DNA of 64,000 nucleotides from JAAYZQ01 sp034428935 (GTDB lineage Bacteria; Chloroflexota; Anaerolineae; JAAYZQ01): the NCBI GenBank assembly GCA_034428935.1, contig DAOUHB010000151.1, positions 32,174 through 96,173 on the forward strand. The letters are read 5' to 3'. Every line of letters begins with the position of its first letter. Within the stretch, counting starts at the first letter, position 1. Both the position numbers and the translations under genes were made by a program. A model generated the notes under the pieces. The model did not search any database, was not told the origin of the DNA, and worked only from the letters and a program-made list of their open reading frames with translations. Below are positions 8,623-15,920 of this stretch, piece by piece.

Positions 8623-9873
8623 ATGACTGCGAATGTTGACCAAGCTCTCCGCGAGGAGATAGACGAGATCTATCGCACCGAGTCGCGCCGCGTCCTTGCC
8701 ACGCTCATTCGCCTCCTGGGCGACTTTGAGCTGGCCGAGGACGCGCTGCACGACGCCTTCATGGCCGCGGTGACCCAATGGCCACGCGACGGCATGCCCC
8801 ATAATCCCCGGGCGTGGCTCGTATCCGCCGGCCGCTTCAAGGCCATCGATCGCCTGCGCCGCCGGGCGCGGTTCGACGCCTCCCTCAAGGTCCTCGCCGA
8901 GGAGCTGGAGTTGCGTGGCGGCGACGCCGGGGAGCCGGTCGAGGAAGCCGTCGCCGACGATCAACTGCGGTTGATCTTTGTTTGCTGCCACCCCGCCCTG
9001 TCGCCCGATGCCAGGGTGGCCCTCACCCTGCGCGAAGTCTGCGGCCTCACGACCGAAGAGATCGCCCACGCCTTTCTCACGGCCACCCCCACCGTGGCCC
9101 AGCGCATCGTCCGTGCCAAGGCCAAGATCCGCAACGCCCGTATCCCCTACGAGCTGCCGACCCGGGCGGACCTGCCCGGCCGGCTGGATGCCGTCCTGCA
9201 GGTGATCTATCTCGTCTTTAACGAGGGTTACTCGGCTTCGTCCGGAGCGTCGCTCACGCGGCCCGACCTCTCCCGCGAGGCCATCCGCCTGGGACGCACT
9301 CTCGCCCGGCTGATGCCGGAGCCGGAGGTCCTGGGCCTGCTGGCCCTGATGCTTCTGCACGAGTCGCGGCGCCGGGCGCGCACGACGCCGGAGGGAGAGC
9401 TGGTGCTCCTCCAGGATCAGGACCGCTCGCTGTGGGACCGGGAGCAGATTGACGAGGGCACGGCTCTGGTAGAGCGGGTCCTATCCTCGCGCAACCTGGG
9501 TCCCTACACGGTCCAGGCGGCCATTGCCGCGGTGCACGCCAACGCTCCCAGCGCCGCCGAGACCGATTGGGACGAGATCGTCGCCCTGTACGACCTGCTG
9601 CTGCGCCTGCAGCCCTCACCCGTGGTCGAGTTGAACCGCGCCGTGGCCGTGGCCATGCGCGATGGGCCCCGGGCCGGGCTGGACCTCATCGAGGCCATCC
9701 TGGAGCGCGGGGACCTGGCCGACTATCACCTGGCCCACGCGGCCCGCGCCGACCTCTACAGGCGCCTGCGGGAGCATGACAAGGCCAGGGACTCGTACGC
9801 GCAGGCTCTCAGGCTGACGCAGCAGGAACAGGAGCGGCGCTTTCTCGAGCGGCGGTTGAGGGAGCTGTCGTAA
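8623..9873 (+). CDS. ECF RNA polymerase sigma factor (ECF42 type)
   Basis: This 416-residue protein has sigma region 2 (RRVLATLIRLLGDFELAEDALHDAFMAA, then PRAWLVSAGRFKAIDRLRRR) and region 4 (LREVCGLTTEEIAHAFLTATPTVAQRIVRAKAKIR) in the first 190 residues. A C-terminal extension of about 220 residues follows, with YLVFNEGYSASSG and a TPR-like helical end (VVELNRAVAVAMRDGP, LADYHLAHAARADL). This layout and length match the ECF42 group, known to be encoded beside YCII/DGPF-domain proteins; three of these follow immediately. There is no anti-sigma gene, and in this group the C-terminal extension is thought to control activity. Confidence 0.93.
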   Translation: MTANVDQALREEIDEIYRTESRRVLATLIRLLGDFELAEDALHDAFMAAVTQWPRDGMPHNPRAWLVSAGRFKAIDRLRRRARFDASLKVLAEELELRGGDAGEPVEEAVADDQLRLIFVCCHPALSPDARVALTLREVCGLTTEEIAHAFLTATPTVAQRIVRAKAKIRNARIPYELPTRADLPGRLDAVLQVIYLVFNEGYSASSGASLTRPDLSREAIRLGRTLARLMPEPEVLGLLALMLLHESRRRARTTPEGELVLLQDQDRSLWDREQIDEGTALVERVLSSRNLGPYTVQAAIAAVHANAPSAAETDWDEIVALYDLLLRLQPSPVVELNRAVAVAMRDGPRAGLDLIEAILERGDLADYHLAHAARADLYRRLREHDKARDSYAQALRLTQQEQERRFLERRLRELS

Positions 9874-10022
9874 GAGCGGTACGCAAGGGGACCGCGAAGG
9901 GGGGCGCGCCGCTCCCCCCAATCCTCCCCCCGGGCAAATTGACGTTCCTGATTGTCGATCTTGGCCTCCATCAAACGACTATTCCATGTACGAGCAAACT
10001 GAACGAGTACCTGGAGGGAGTG

Positions 10023-10376
10023 ATGAAGTACCTGTTCCTGATCTATTACGACGAGAGCAAACTGGACGGCCTTCCCGAAGACGAGCGACTCGCCCTGTAC
10101 AGGGAGGCGTACGAGTACTATGACCACCTGGTCCGTCAGGGCCACGGCCTGGCCGGGGACCCTCTGGACTCGGTTGCCACCGCCACGACGGTGCGCGTCC
10201 AGGGCGGGAAGCCGGCCATCACCGATGGGCCCTACGTCGAGACCAAGGAGCAACTGGGAGGCTATATCCTCGTGGAGGCCCGGGATCTGGACGAGGCCCT
10301 TGCGCTGGCTGCCAGGGTCCCTCCCGCCAGGCTGGGAGGGGTCGAGGTGCGGCCCATCCGGGATATGAGGACATGA
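10023..10376 (+). CDS. YCII/DGPF-domain protein 1
   Basis: This 117-residue YciI-like ferredoxin-fold protein contains MKYLFLIYYDESKL at the N-terminus and the family signature ITDGPYVETKEQLGGYILVEA, ending GGVEVRPIRDM. The ATG at 10023 follows GGAGGGAG. Genes of this family accompany ECF42 sigma factors; their biochemical role is not settled. The gene overlaps the next one by 4 bases (ATGA), so the two are translationally coupled. Confidence 0.92.
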   Translation: MKYLFLIYYDESKLDGLPEDERLALYREAYEYYDHLVRQGHGLAGDPLDSVATATTVRVQGGKPAITDGPYVETKEQLGGYILVEARDLDEALALAARVPPARLGGVEVRPIRDMRT

Positions 10377-10747
10377 AGTACCTGTGCCTGGCCTACCAGG
10401 ATGAGCAGCGGCTCGACGCCCTGTCCAGGGAAGAAATGGACGCGCTCATCGAGGAGACCCTGGCCTACAATGAGGAGCTTCGGAGGAGCGGCCACCTGAT
10501 CGCCGCGGAAGCCTTGCAGGGCGTGCAAACCGCCGTCATCCTGCGGGTGCGCGACGGCAGGCTCTCGGTGACCGATGGCCCCTTTGCCGAGACCAAGGAG
10601 CAACTGGGCGGGTTCTTTCTCATCAACGCCAGGGACCTGAACGAAGCAATCCAGGTGGCCTCCAGGATGGTGCAGGCTCGGGTGGGCTGCCTGGAAGTGC
10701 GGCCAATCCGCGAGCTGACCGGCGGCGACCCGGATGAGCCGAGATGA
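10373..10747 (+). CDS. YCII/DGPF-domain protein 2
   Basis: This 124-residue paralogue of its neighbour has MKYLCLAYQDEQRLDALS at the start and VTDGPFAETKEQLGGFFLINA as the DGPF signature, ending LEVRPIREL. It starts inside the stop codon of the preceding paralogue. The pair probably arose by tandem duplication and may form a heterodimer; that is an inference. Confidence 0.92.
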   Translation: MKYLCLAYQDEQRLDALSREEMDALIEETLAYNEELRRSGHLIAAEALQGVQTAVILRVRDGRLSVTDGPFAETKEQLGGFFLINARDLNEAIQVASRMVQARVGCLEVRPIRELTGGDPDEPR

Positions 10748-10786
10748 TCACGAGACAATACAAAAGACTATCGAAAGGATACGACC

Positions 10787-11236
10787 ATGCGTTTTATGCT
10801 GATGATCAAGGCCGACAAGGACTCGGAGGCGGGCGTGCTGCCCAGCCGCGAGCTCGTGGCGGCCATGGGCGAGTTCAACGAACAGATGGCAGAGGCCGGC
10901 GTGCTGCTGGCAGGTGATGGCCTCCAACCCAGCTCCAAGGGCGCCCGCGTCCACTTTTCGGGGGGCAAGCGCACCGTGGTCGACGGACCTTTTCCCGAAA
11001 CCAAGGAGCTCATCGCGGGGTTCTGGATCATCGAGGTCGATTCGCTGCAAGAGGCCATCGATTGGGCCCTTCGCGTGCCCGACCCCATGGGCGAGGGCGC
11101 CGAGGCCGAGATCGAGATCCGGCAGATATTCGAAACCTCGGACTTTCCGCCCGATGTCCTGCCCCCCGAGGACGCCGCCCGCGAGGAGGCGCTACGCGAG
11201 AGGCTGGAGACACGCGGGGCTCGGGCCGGTATGTAA
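10787..11236 (+). CDS. YCII/DGPF-domain protein 3
   Basis: This 149-residue third paralogue is more diverged: MRFMLMIKADKDSEAGVLPS, then VVDGPFPETKELIAGFWIIEV, and a longer C-terminal extension rich in Glu and Arg after IRQIFETSDFPPDVL. A weak GAAAGGAT ribosome-binding site precedes the ATG. It lies 39 bases after the second paralogue and is probably in the same transcript as the sigma factor gene. Confidence 0.92.
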   Translation: MRFMLMIKADKDSEAGVLPSRELVAAMGEFNEQMAEAGVLLAGDGLQPSSKGARVHFSGGKRTVVDGPFPETKELIAGFWIIEVDSLQEAIDWALRVPDPMGEGAEAEIEIRQIFETSDFPPDVLPPEDAAREEALRERLETRGARAGM

Positions 11237-11291
11237 CCGCCCGGATGCCGAGATCGTTCACACACGTTGAAAGGTCATAAAGGGTAGTAAT

Positions 11292-12716
11292 ATGGCACGT
11301 ACCAAGGTACAGACGGCAAGCTACGAGCGGGAAAGCAGGCGGGATGGCGGCCTGGCGGGGACGCTCCGTGGCATGGTGCAGGGACGGGTCATCGCTCCCG
11401 GCGACGCGGGCTACGACCAGGCGCGGACTGTGTTCTACGGCGGCTTTGACCGGCGGCCCGCGGCCATCGTCCGCGTCGCCGGCACAGAAGACGTGGTGCG
11501 GGTGGTCTCGCTGGCGCGGGACAAAGGGCTGGAGCTGGCCATCCGCAGCGGCGGCCACAGCACCGCCGGCCACAGCGTCAGCGACGGGGGCATCGTCCTG
11601 GATCTGGGCGACATGAAAGAGCTGCGGATCGACGTCGATGGCCGCACGGCCTGGGCCGAGACGGGGCTGACGGCGGGCGAGTACACCGACGCGGCCGGCG
11701 CCCACGGCCTCGCCACCGGGTTCGGCGACACCGGCTCGGTCGGCATCGGGGGCATCACCCTCGGCGGTGGCGTCGGTTACCTGGCCCGCAAGTACGGGCT
11801 GACCATCGACGACCTGCTGGCCGCCGAGGTGGTGACCGCCGACGGCCAGATCCGGCAGGTGGACGCCGAAACCCATCCCGACCTGTTCTGGGCCATCCGC
11901 GGCGGCGGGGGGAACTTTGGGGTGGCAACCCGGTTCCGGTTCCGGCTGCACGAGCTGGACCGTGCCTACGGCGGCATGCTCATCCTGCCTGCCACGCCGG
12001 AGGTCATTGCCTCCTTTATCGCCGAGGCGGATGCCGCGCCGGAAGAGCTGTCGGGTATCGCCAACGTCATGGCCGCGCCCCCCATGCCCTTCTTGCCGGC
12101 CGAGCTGCACGGCCAGCTCATCGTCATGGCCATCATGCTCTACGCCGGCACGCCCGAGGCGGGCGAGCGCGCCCTCGCCCCGTTCCGGTCGCTCGCCACA
12201 CCCCTGGCCGACATGCTCCAGCCCATGCGCTACCCGGAGCTGTACCAGCCCGAGGAGGGAGAATACCATCCCACGGCTGTCAGCCACACCATGTTCGTCG
12301 ACCGCATCGACCGCAGCGGGGCCGAGATCATCGTCGAGTACCTGCGCTCCTCCGACGCGTCCATGCGCGTGGCCCAGCTCCGGGTCCTCGGCGGGGCCGT
12401 GGCCCGCGTGCCGGTGGAGGCCACCGCCTTTGCCCACCGCCAGGAGCCCATCATGGTCAACCTCGCCGCCTTCTACGACGGTCCCGAGGAGCGGGCAGTG
12501 CGCCAGGCGTGGGTGGATGCCTTTGGCGAGGCCCTGCGGCAGGGCAGCAGCGCCGCCTACGTCAACTTTATGGGCGACGAGGGCCGGGCGCGGGTGCGCG
12601 ATGCTTACCCGGGCGAGACCTGGGACCGGCTCCGGGCCATCAAGGCCCGCTACGACCCGGACAACCTCTTCCGCCTGAACCAGAACATCCCGCCGGGGGA
12701 GAGGATACCCGGATGA
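11292..12716 (+). CDS. FAD-binding oxidoreductase, BBE-type
   Basis: This 474-residue protein has an N-terminal PCMH-type FAD-binding domain (IRSGGHSTAGHSVSDGGIVLDL, GVGYLARKYGLTIDDLLAAEVV, IRGGGGNFGVATRF) and a C-terminal berberine-bridge-enzyme segment (AAYVNFMGDEG, LRAIKARYDPDNLFRLNQNI). The His of RSGGH is the residue that carries FAD covalently in relatives. The Cys that provides the second covalent bond is replaced (TGSVGIGG), so single attachment is expected. The substrate is unknown; relatives oxidise sugars, alkaloids or antibiotics. It overlaps the next gene by 4 bases. Confidence 0.92.
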   Translation: MARTKVQTASYERESRRDGGLAGTLRGMVQGRVIAPGDAGYDQARTVFYGGFDRRPAAIVRVAGTEDVVRVVSLARDKGLELAIRSGGHSTAGHSVSDGGIVLDLGDMKELRIDVDGRTAWAETGLTAGEYTDAAGAHGLATGFGDTGSVGIGGITLGGGVGYLARKYGLTIDDLLAAEVVTADGQIRQVDAETHPDLFWAIRGGGGNFGVATRFRFRLHELDRAYGGMLILPATPEVIASFIAEADAAPEELSGIANVMAAPPMPFLPAELHGQLIVMAIMLYAGTPEAGERALAPFRSLATPLADMLQPMRYPELYQPEEGEYHPTAVSHTMFVDRIDRSGAEIIVEYLRSSDASMRVAQLRVLGGAVARVPVEATAFAHRQEPIMVNLAAFYDGPEERAVRQAWVDAFGEALRQGSSAAYVNFMGDEGRARVRDAYPGETWDRLRAIKARYDPDNLFRLNQNIPPGERIPG

Positions 12717-13285
12717 GAAAGATCATCTACTCCCTGATGGTGTCGCTGGACGGTTACATCGCCGGGCCGGACGGGGATCTCGACTGGGCCACCGTCGACC
12801 GCGAGCTGCACGAGTACGTCAACGACCAGGAGCGCAACGTCGACACCCACCTCTACGGGCGGCGTACCTGGGAGGTCATGTCCGAGTTCTGGCCAACGGC
12901 CGGCGAGGATCCGACGCTCCCCGACTTTGAAGCCGAGTACGCTCGCATCTGGATAGGGATGGACAAGCTCGTCTTTTCCAGGACCCTGGACCATGTGGAG
13001 GGGAACGCCCGGCTGGTGCCCGAGTTCCGCCCCGACGAGATCCGGAGGCTGAAGGAGCAGCCCGGCAAGGACATGGCCGTCGCCGGCGCAGAACTCGCTG
13101 CCACCTTCATGCGGCACGGCTTGGTGGATCAAATCGAACTCTACGTGCATCCCGTCCTCCTGGGTGGCGGCAAGCCCATGTTCCGATCGTTGGCGCAGCC
13201 ACGCCACCTGCGGCTCGTGTCGGCGCACACCTTTGGTTCCGGGGTGGTCCACCTCTGCTACGAGAATGCCCAGGACCGGGAGTGA
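12713..13285 (+). CDS. dihydrofolate reductase family protein (RibD C-terminal-like)
   Basis: This 190-residue protein has the RibD/DHFR-like reductase pattern: MRKIIYSLMVSLDGYIAGPDGDLDW, LYGRRTWEVMSEFWP, KLVFSRTLDHVEGNARLV, KDMAVAGAELAATFMRHGLVDQIELYVHPVLLGGGKPMF. These proteins bind NADPH but their natural substrates are mostly unknown; they are common beside ECF sigma factors and YCII proteins in soil bacteria. The ATG overlaps the stop of the FAD oxidase gene (ATGA), so they are coupled. A broken relative occurs at 32631-32895. Confidence 0.93.
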   Translation: MRKIIYSLMVSLDGYIAGPDGDLDWATVDRELHEYVNDQERNVDTHLYGRRTWEVMSEFWPTAGEDPTLPDFEAEYARIWIGMDKLVFSRTLDHVEGNARLVPEFRPDEIRRLKEQPGKDMAVAGAELAATFMRHGLVDQIELYVHPVLLGGGKPMFRSLAQPRHLRLVSAHTFGSGVVHLCYENAQDRE

Positions 13286-13288
13286 GAG

Positions 13289-13561
13289 ATGTGCCGAAAC
13301 ATCCGGACCCTGTACAACTACGAGCCGCCCGTCACCGAGGACGAGATCCGGGACGCGGCGCTCCAGTTCGTCCGCAAGATCAGCGGCTTTGGGAAACCGT
13401 CCAGGGCGAACGAGGCAGCGTTCTACGCGGCAGTCGACGAGATAACAAGGATTTCGAGCGAGCTCCTCGCTTCCCTCGAAACCGCCGCCCCGCCCCGGAA
13501 CAGGGAGGCAGAGGCTGCCCGTGCCAGGGTGCGGGCAGCGGCGCGGTTCGGCAAAGCGTGA
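13289..13561 (+). CDS. DUF2277 family protein
   Basis: This 90-residue protein starts MCRNIRTLYNYEPPVTEDEI and contains LQFVRKISGFGKPSRANE and FYAAVDEITRISSELLASL, the near-invariant blocks of DUF2277. The function is unknown. It starts 3 bases after the DHFR-like gene and is clearly in the same operon. Confidence 0.93.
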   Translation: MCRNIRTLYNYEPPVTEDEIRDAALQFVRKISGFGKPSRANEAAFYAAVDEITRISSELLASLETAAPPRNREAEAARARVRAAARFGKA

Positions 13562-13578
13562 CCTATGTGAAGACCGAG

Positions 13579-13656
13579 ATGATCAACGAGTTTTCGGGCT
13601 CGACAATCTGGAGTGAGGATTTGCACAACCATCACCGGGAGTATCATCGGGGCTAA
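13579..13656 (+). pseudogene. fragment resembling the N-terminus of a VOC protein
   Basis: A 25-codon frame starting MINEFSGSTIWSEDLHN resembles the first strand and helix of many VOC proteins, but stops after HHREYHRG where a longer domain should continue. I read it as a 5' remnant of a VOC gene; its small size makes this tentative. Confidence 0.3.
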
Positions 13657-13668
13657 CCGACCCCTGGT

Positions 13669-13701
13669 CTGCGCCCGCTCCGCATCGCGGAGCGGGCGCA
13701 G
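13669..13701. terminator. perfect 15-bp hairpin
   Basis: CTGCGCCCGCTCCGC (13669-13683) and its exact complement (13687-13701) flank a 3-base loop. There is no T-tract, so it may be a terminator, a transcript stabiliser or a processing site after the sigma-factor cluster. Confidence 0.5.
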
Positions 13702-13759
13702 CAGTTCCGAAGATGGTGGGAGGATGGTCCGATGGATGATGAACAGGAGGGAGGAAACA

Positions 13760-14209
13760 ATGGCAAACCCACACATCCCCGCCGGACATCACACCGTGGC
13801 GCCTTACCTGGTGGTGCCCGACGCCGACGCCCTCATCCTCTTCATGGAGAGGGCCTTTGACGCCGTGGAAACAGAGCGGGCGGCGCGGCCCGATGGCACC
13901 ATCATGCACGCCGAGGTTCGCATCGGCGACTCGATGGTGATGCTGGCCGAGACGCCACCCGACGGCCGGCCCCGGCCGGCCATGATCCACCTCTACGTGC
14001 CTGACGTCGACGCCGTCTACGGCCGGGCCCTGGAGTCCGGCGCGACCTCGCTGCGCGAGCCGGAGGATACCTATTATGGCGACCGGAGCGCGGGCGTGGA
14101 GGACCGGCACGGCAACCAGTGGTGGATCGCCACCCACGTAGAGGATGTGGCGCCCGACGAGCTGGCGCGCCGCCGGGATGCCTTTGCCCGGGAGCAGAGC
14201 GGCTCCTGA
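13760..14209 (+). CDS. VOC family protein (PhnB-like)
   Basis: This 149-residue VOC-domain protein contains HHTVAPYLVVPDADALILFMERAF, TIMHAEVRIGDSMVMLAE, AMIHLYVPDVDAVYGRALESGA, and DRSAGVEDRHGNQWWIATHVEDV. The EDxxGNxWWIATH ending is typical of the PhnB-like subgroup often annotated as bleomycin resistance protein. GGAGGGAGG precedes the ATG at 13760; an upstream GTG/ATG would add unrelated residues. The substrate is unknown. Confidence 0.92.
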   Translation: MANPHIPAGHHTVAPYLVVPDADALILFMERAFDAVETERAARPDGTIMHAEVRIGDSMVMLAETPPDGRPRPAMIHLYVPDVDAVYGRALESGATSLREPEDTYYGDRSAGVEDRHGNQWWIATHVEDVAPDELARRRDAFAREQSGS

Positions 14210-14415
14210 TGGTCAGGGGGCGGCGCTGCCGGGCAGCCGCTGCCCCTCCCGTCGTCCTGAGGGCAGCGAAGGGTGGCAGCTAGCTGCCGTCCTCGGCACG
14301 GCCGGCAAGCGCAAGCTCGGCCGCCTGGCTCGCGTGTGGCGTCGCCTGCCGTAAGGCTGTAAGGCCGCGAGTTGCAGTTGTGCTCGAAGTGTGATACAAT
14401 CTGCCGCGAATTGAA

Positions 14416-14511
14416 ACCAGAAACGCGTTGAAAACGCGTTCCCATCATCGTGCCATTCGAACCCGTTTGAACGGGTTTCTGGTAGCAGACGTCGGCCTCA
14501 ACCGATGCTAC
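14416..14511. repeat. nested inverted repeats (REP-like) before the transposase
   Basis: An outer inverted repeat, ACCAGAAAC (14416-14424) with GTTTCTGGT (14475-14483), encloses two smaller hairpins: AACGCGTT paired with AACGCGTT (14422-14440) and AACCCGT-TTGA-ACGGGTT (14460-14477). A third imperfect hairpin follows, with GTAGCA (14482-14487) pairing to TGCTAC (14506-14511). Such cruciform-capable ends are what REP-associated or IS200-type Y1 transposases recognise. Confidence 0.6.
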
Positions 14512-14533
14512 ACATTGAATCAGGAGACCAGCT

Positions 14534-15042
14534 GTGTCATTTTGGCGTCTGTATTATCACTTGGTGTGGGCGACCAAAAACCGTGAGCCGCTGATCAGCC
14601 CGGCGTGGAGCCCAGATTGCACGCCTATCTCGTCCGCAAAGCAGCCGAGTTGGGAGTCCATGTCTATGCTGTAAGCAGTTGTGTCGATCACGTTCATATG
14701 GTCGTCGCCATCCCGCCCAAGCACGCCGTCGCCTACGTCGTCAAGAATCTCAAAGGCGCCAGTTCTTATGATCTGAACAGCCTGTGTCACGGAGCGGGTA
14801 TGTTTGCATGGCAACGCGGCTATGGTGCTCTATCTCTTGGTGAGCGACAACTGCCTGTTGCCACTGCGTACCTCCAGAAACAAAAAGAGCATCACCAGCA
14901 GCAGACAACCAATGCCTGGCTCGAATGCTATGCCGAGTTTGACGAAGGGCCATCTGATAGTGGGCTGGCGCCTGAGTCGGTCCCCGGCCTTGTGCGCGAA
15001 GCAAGATCAAGCTATTGGGCAGACGGCGGGCCGCCGTTTTAG
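14534..15042 (+). pseudogene. IS200/REP-associated Y1 transposase, frameshifted
   Basis: From a GTG at 14534 (AGGAG upstream) the frame reads VSFWRLYYHLVWATKNREPLIS, the standard N-terminus of IS200-like transposases, and then runs out of phase near 14606. A second frame (14605-15042) continues with EPRLHAYLVRKAAELGVHVY, the HUH motif DHVHMVV, and WQRGYGALSLGE with the likely catalytic Tyr. Joining the two frames with a single-base shift near 14600-14610 gives one protein of about 168 residues. It is inactive as written, unless the shift is a sequencing error or programmed. Confidence 0.8.
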
Positions 15043-15149
15043 CCGGCTATTCATTTGGGGGATGAACTAACCTCGTCATGTCTGGAAATGACTTCCTGGC
15101 GGCCTCCTCGCGCCCCTCGAGGTCGGGCAAAGGGCTTCCGCCGGCGCGT

Positions 15150-15178
15150 GTGACAAAACAGAGGTTTTGTGCTATCAT
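15150..15178 (+). promoter_or_regulatory. promoter of the CBS-ACT gene
   Basis: GTGACA (15150-15155) and TATCAT (15173-15178) are 17 bases apart, about 40 bases before the start codon at 15221. Confidence 0.5.
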
Positions 15179-15220
15179 ACCCACCACCTTGTACGTTGGG
15201 GATTGATAGCGAGGACGCTG

Positions 15221-15913
15221 ATGTTGGTGCGAGACTGGATGGCACACAATCCGCTGGTGGTGACACCCGCGACGTCGGTGGCAGAGGCGCTGTGGACCAT
15301 GGGCCAACACCGGGTCCGGCACCTGCCCGTCGTCCAGGACGGCGAGCTGGTAGGCATCGTGACCCAGAGCGACCTGTTGCAAGCCTCACCCTCTTCGAAT
15401 ACTTCCCTCAGCGCCTGGGAGCGCAGCTTTCTTCTGTCCAAGATGCAGGTGGGCCAGGTCATGACCTCGAAGGTCATCGTCGTCGACGAGGAGTGCCCCC
15501 TGGAAGAGGCGGCCCTGGTCATGGCCGAGCACAGGATCGGGTGTCTGCCCGTGGTTCGTGGCCGCCGCCTGGCCGGCATCCTCACCGAGACGGACCTCTT
15601 TAACGTCCTGACCGAGCAGTTGGGTGCTCGCCATTCCGGTGTGCGGTTGACGCTGGCAATTCGCGACACCAGGGGCGAGCTGTCGCGTATGGCGGCGCGC
15701 ATCGCCGGCGTGGGGGGCAACATTATCCGGCTGACAACGCTGCCGGCCAGGGATCCAGCATACCAGGTGGTCACGCTGCGGGTCCGGGACGCCGAGGCGG
15801 CGGCGTTGGTCGAGGCCCTGTCGGGAGACGGGATCGACATCCTGGACGTACGTGAGACGCCGGCCTGGGGCACCGAGGGCTTTGCGCCCCATTACTGGAG
15901 GGTGGAGGGATAA
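15221..15913 (+). CDS. CBS-domain pair plus ACT domain protein (AcuB-like)
   Basis: This 230-residue protein has two CBS domains (VRDWMAHNPLVVTPATSVAEAL to GIVTQSDLL; VGQVMTSKVIVVDEECPLEEAA to GILTETDLF) followed by an ACT-like domain from about residue 145 (VRLTLAIRDTRGELSRMAARIAGVGGNI). CBS pairs bind adenine nucleotides and ACT domains bind amino acids, so this is probably a cytoplasmic metabolite sensor like AcuB. It lies immediately before the sensor kinase gene and probably shares its transcript. Confidence 0.88.
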   Translation: MLVRDWMAHNPLVVTPATSVAEALWTMGQHRVRHLPVVQDGELVGIVTQSDLLQASPSSNTSLSAWERSFLLSKMQVGQVMTSKVIVVDEECPLEEAALVMAEHRIGCLPVVRGRRLAGILTETDLFNVLTEQLGARHSGVRLTLAIRDTRGELSRMAARIAGVGGNIIRLTTLPARDPAYQVVTLRVRDAEAAALVEALSGDGIDILDVRETPAWGTEGFAPHYWRVEG

Positions 15914-15920
15914 TCCGGGG

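Noticed and set aside
14605..15042. Intact 145-residue transposase starting at 14605
   Set aside because: The standard N-terminal strand of the family is encoded just upstream in another frame from a GTG with a ribosome-binding site, so this is the second part of a frameshifted gene.
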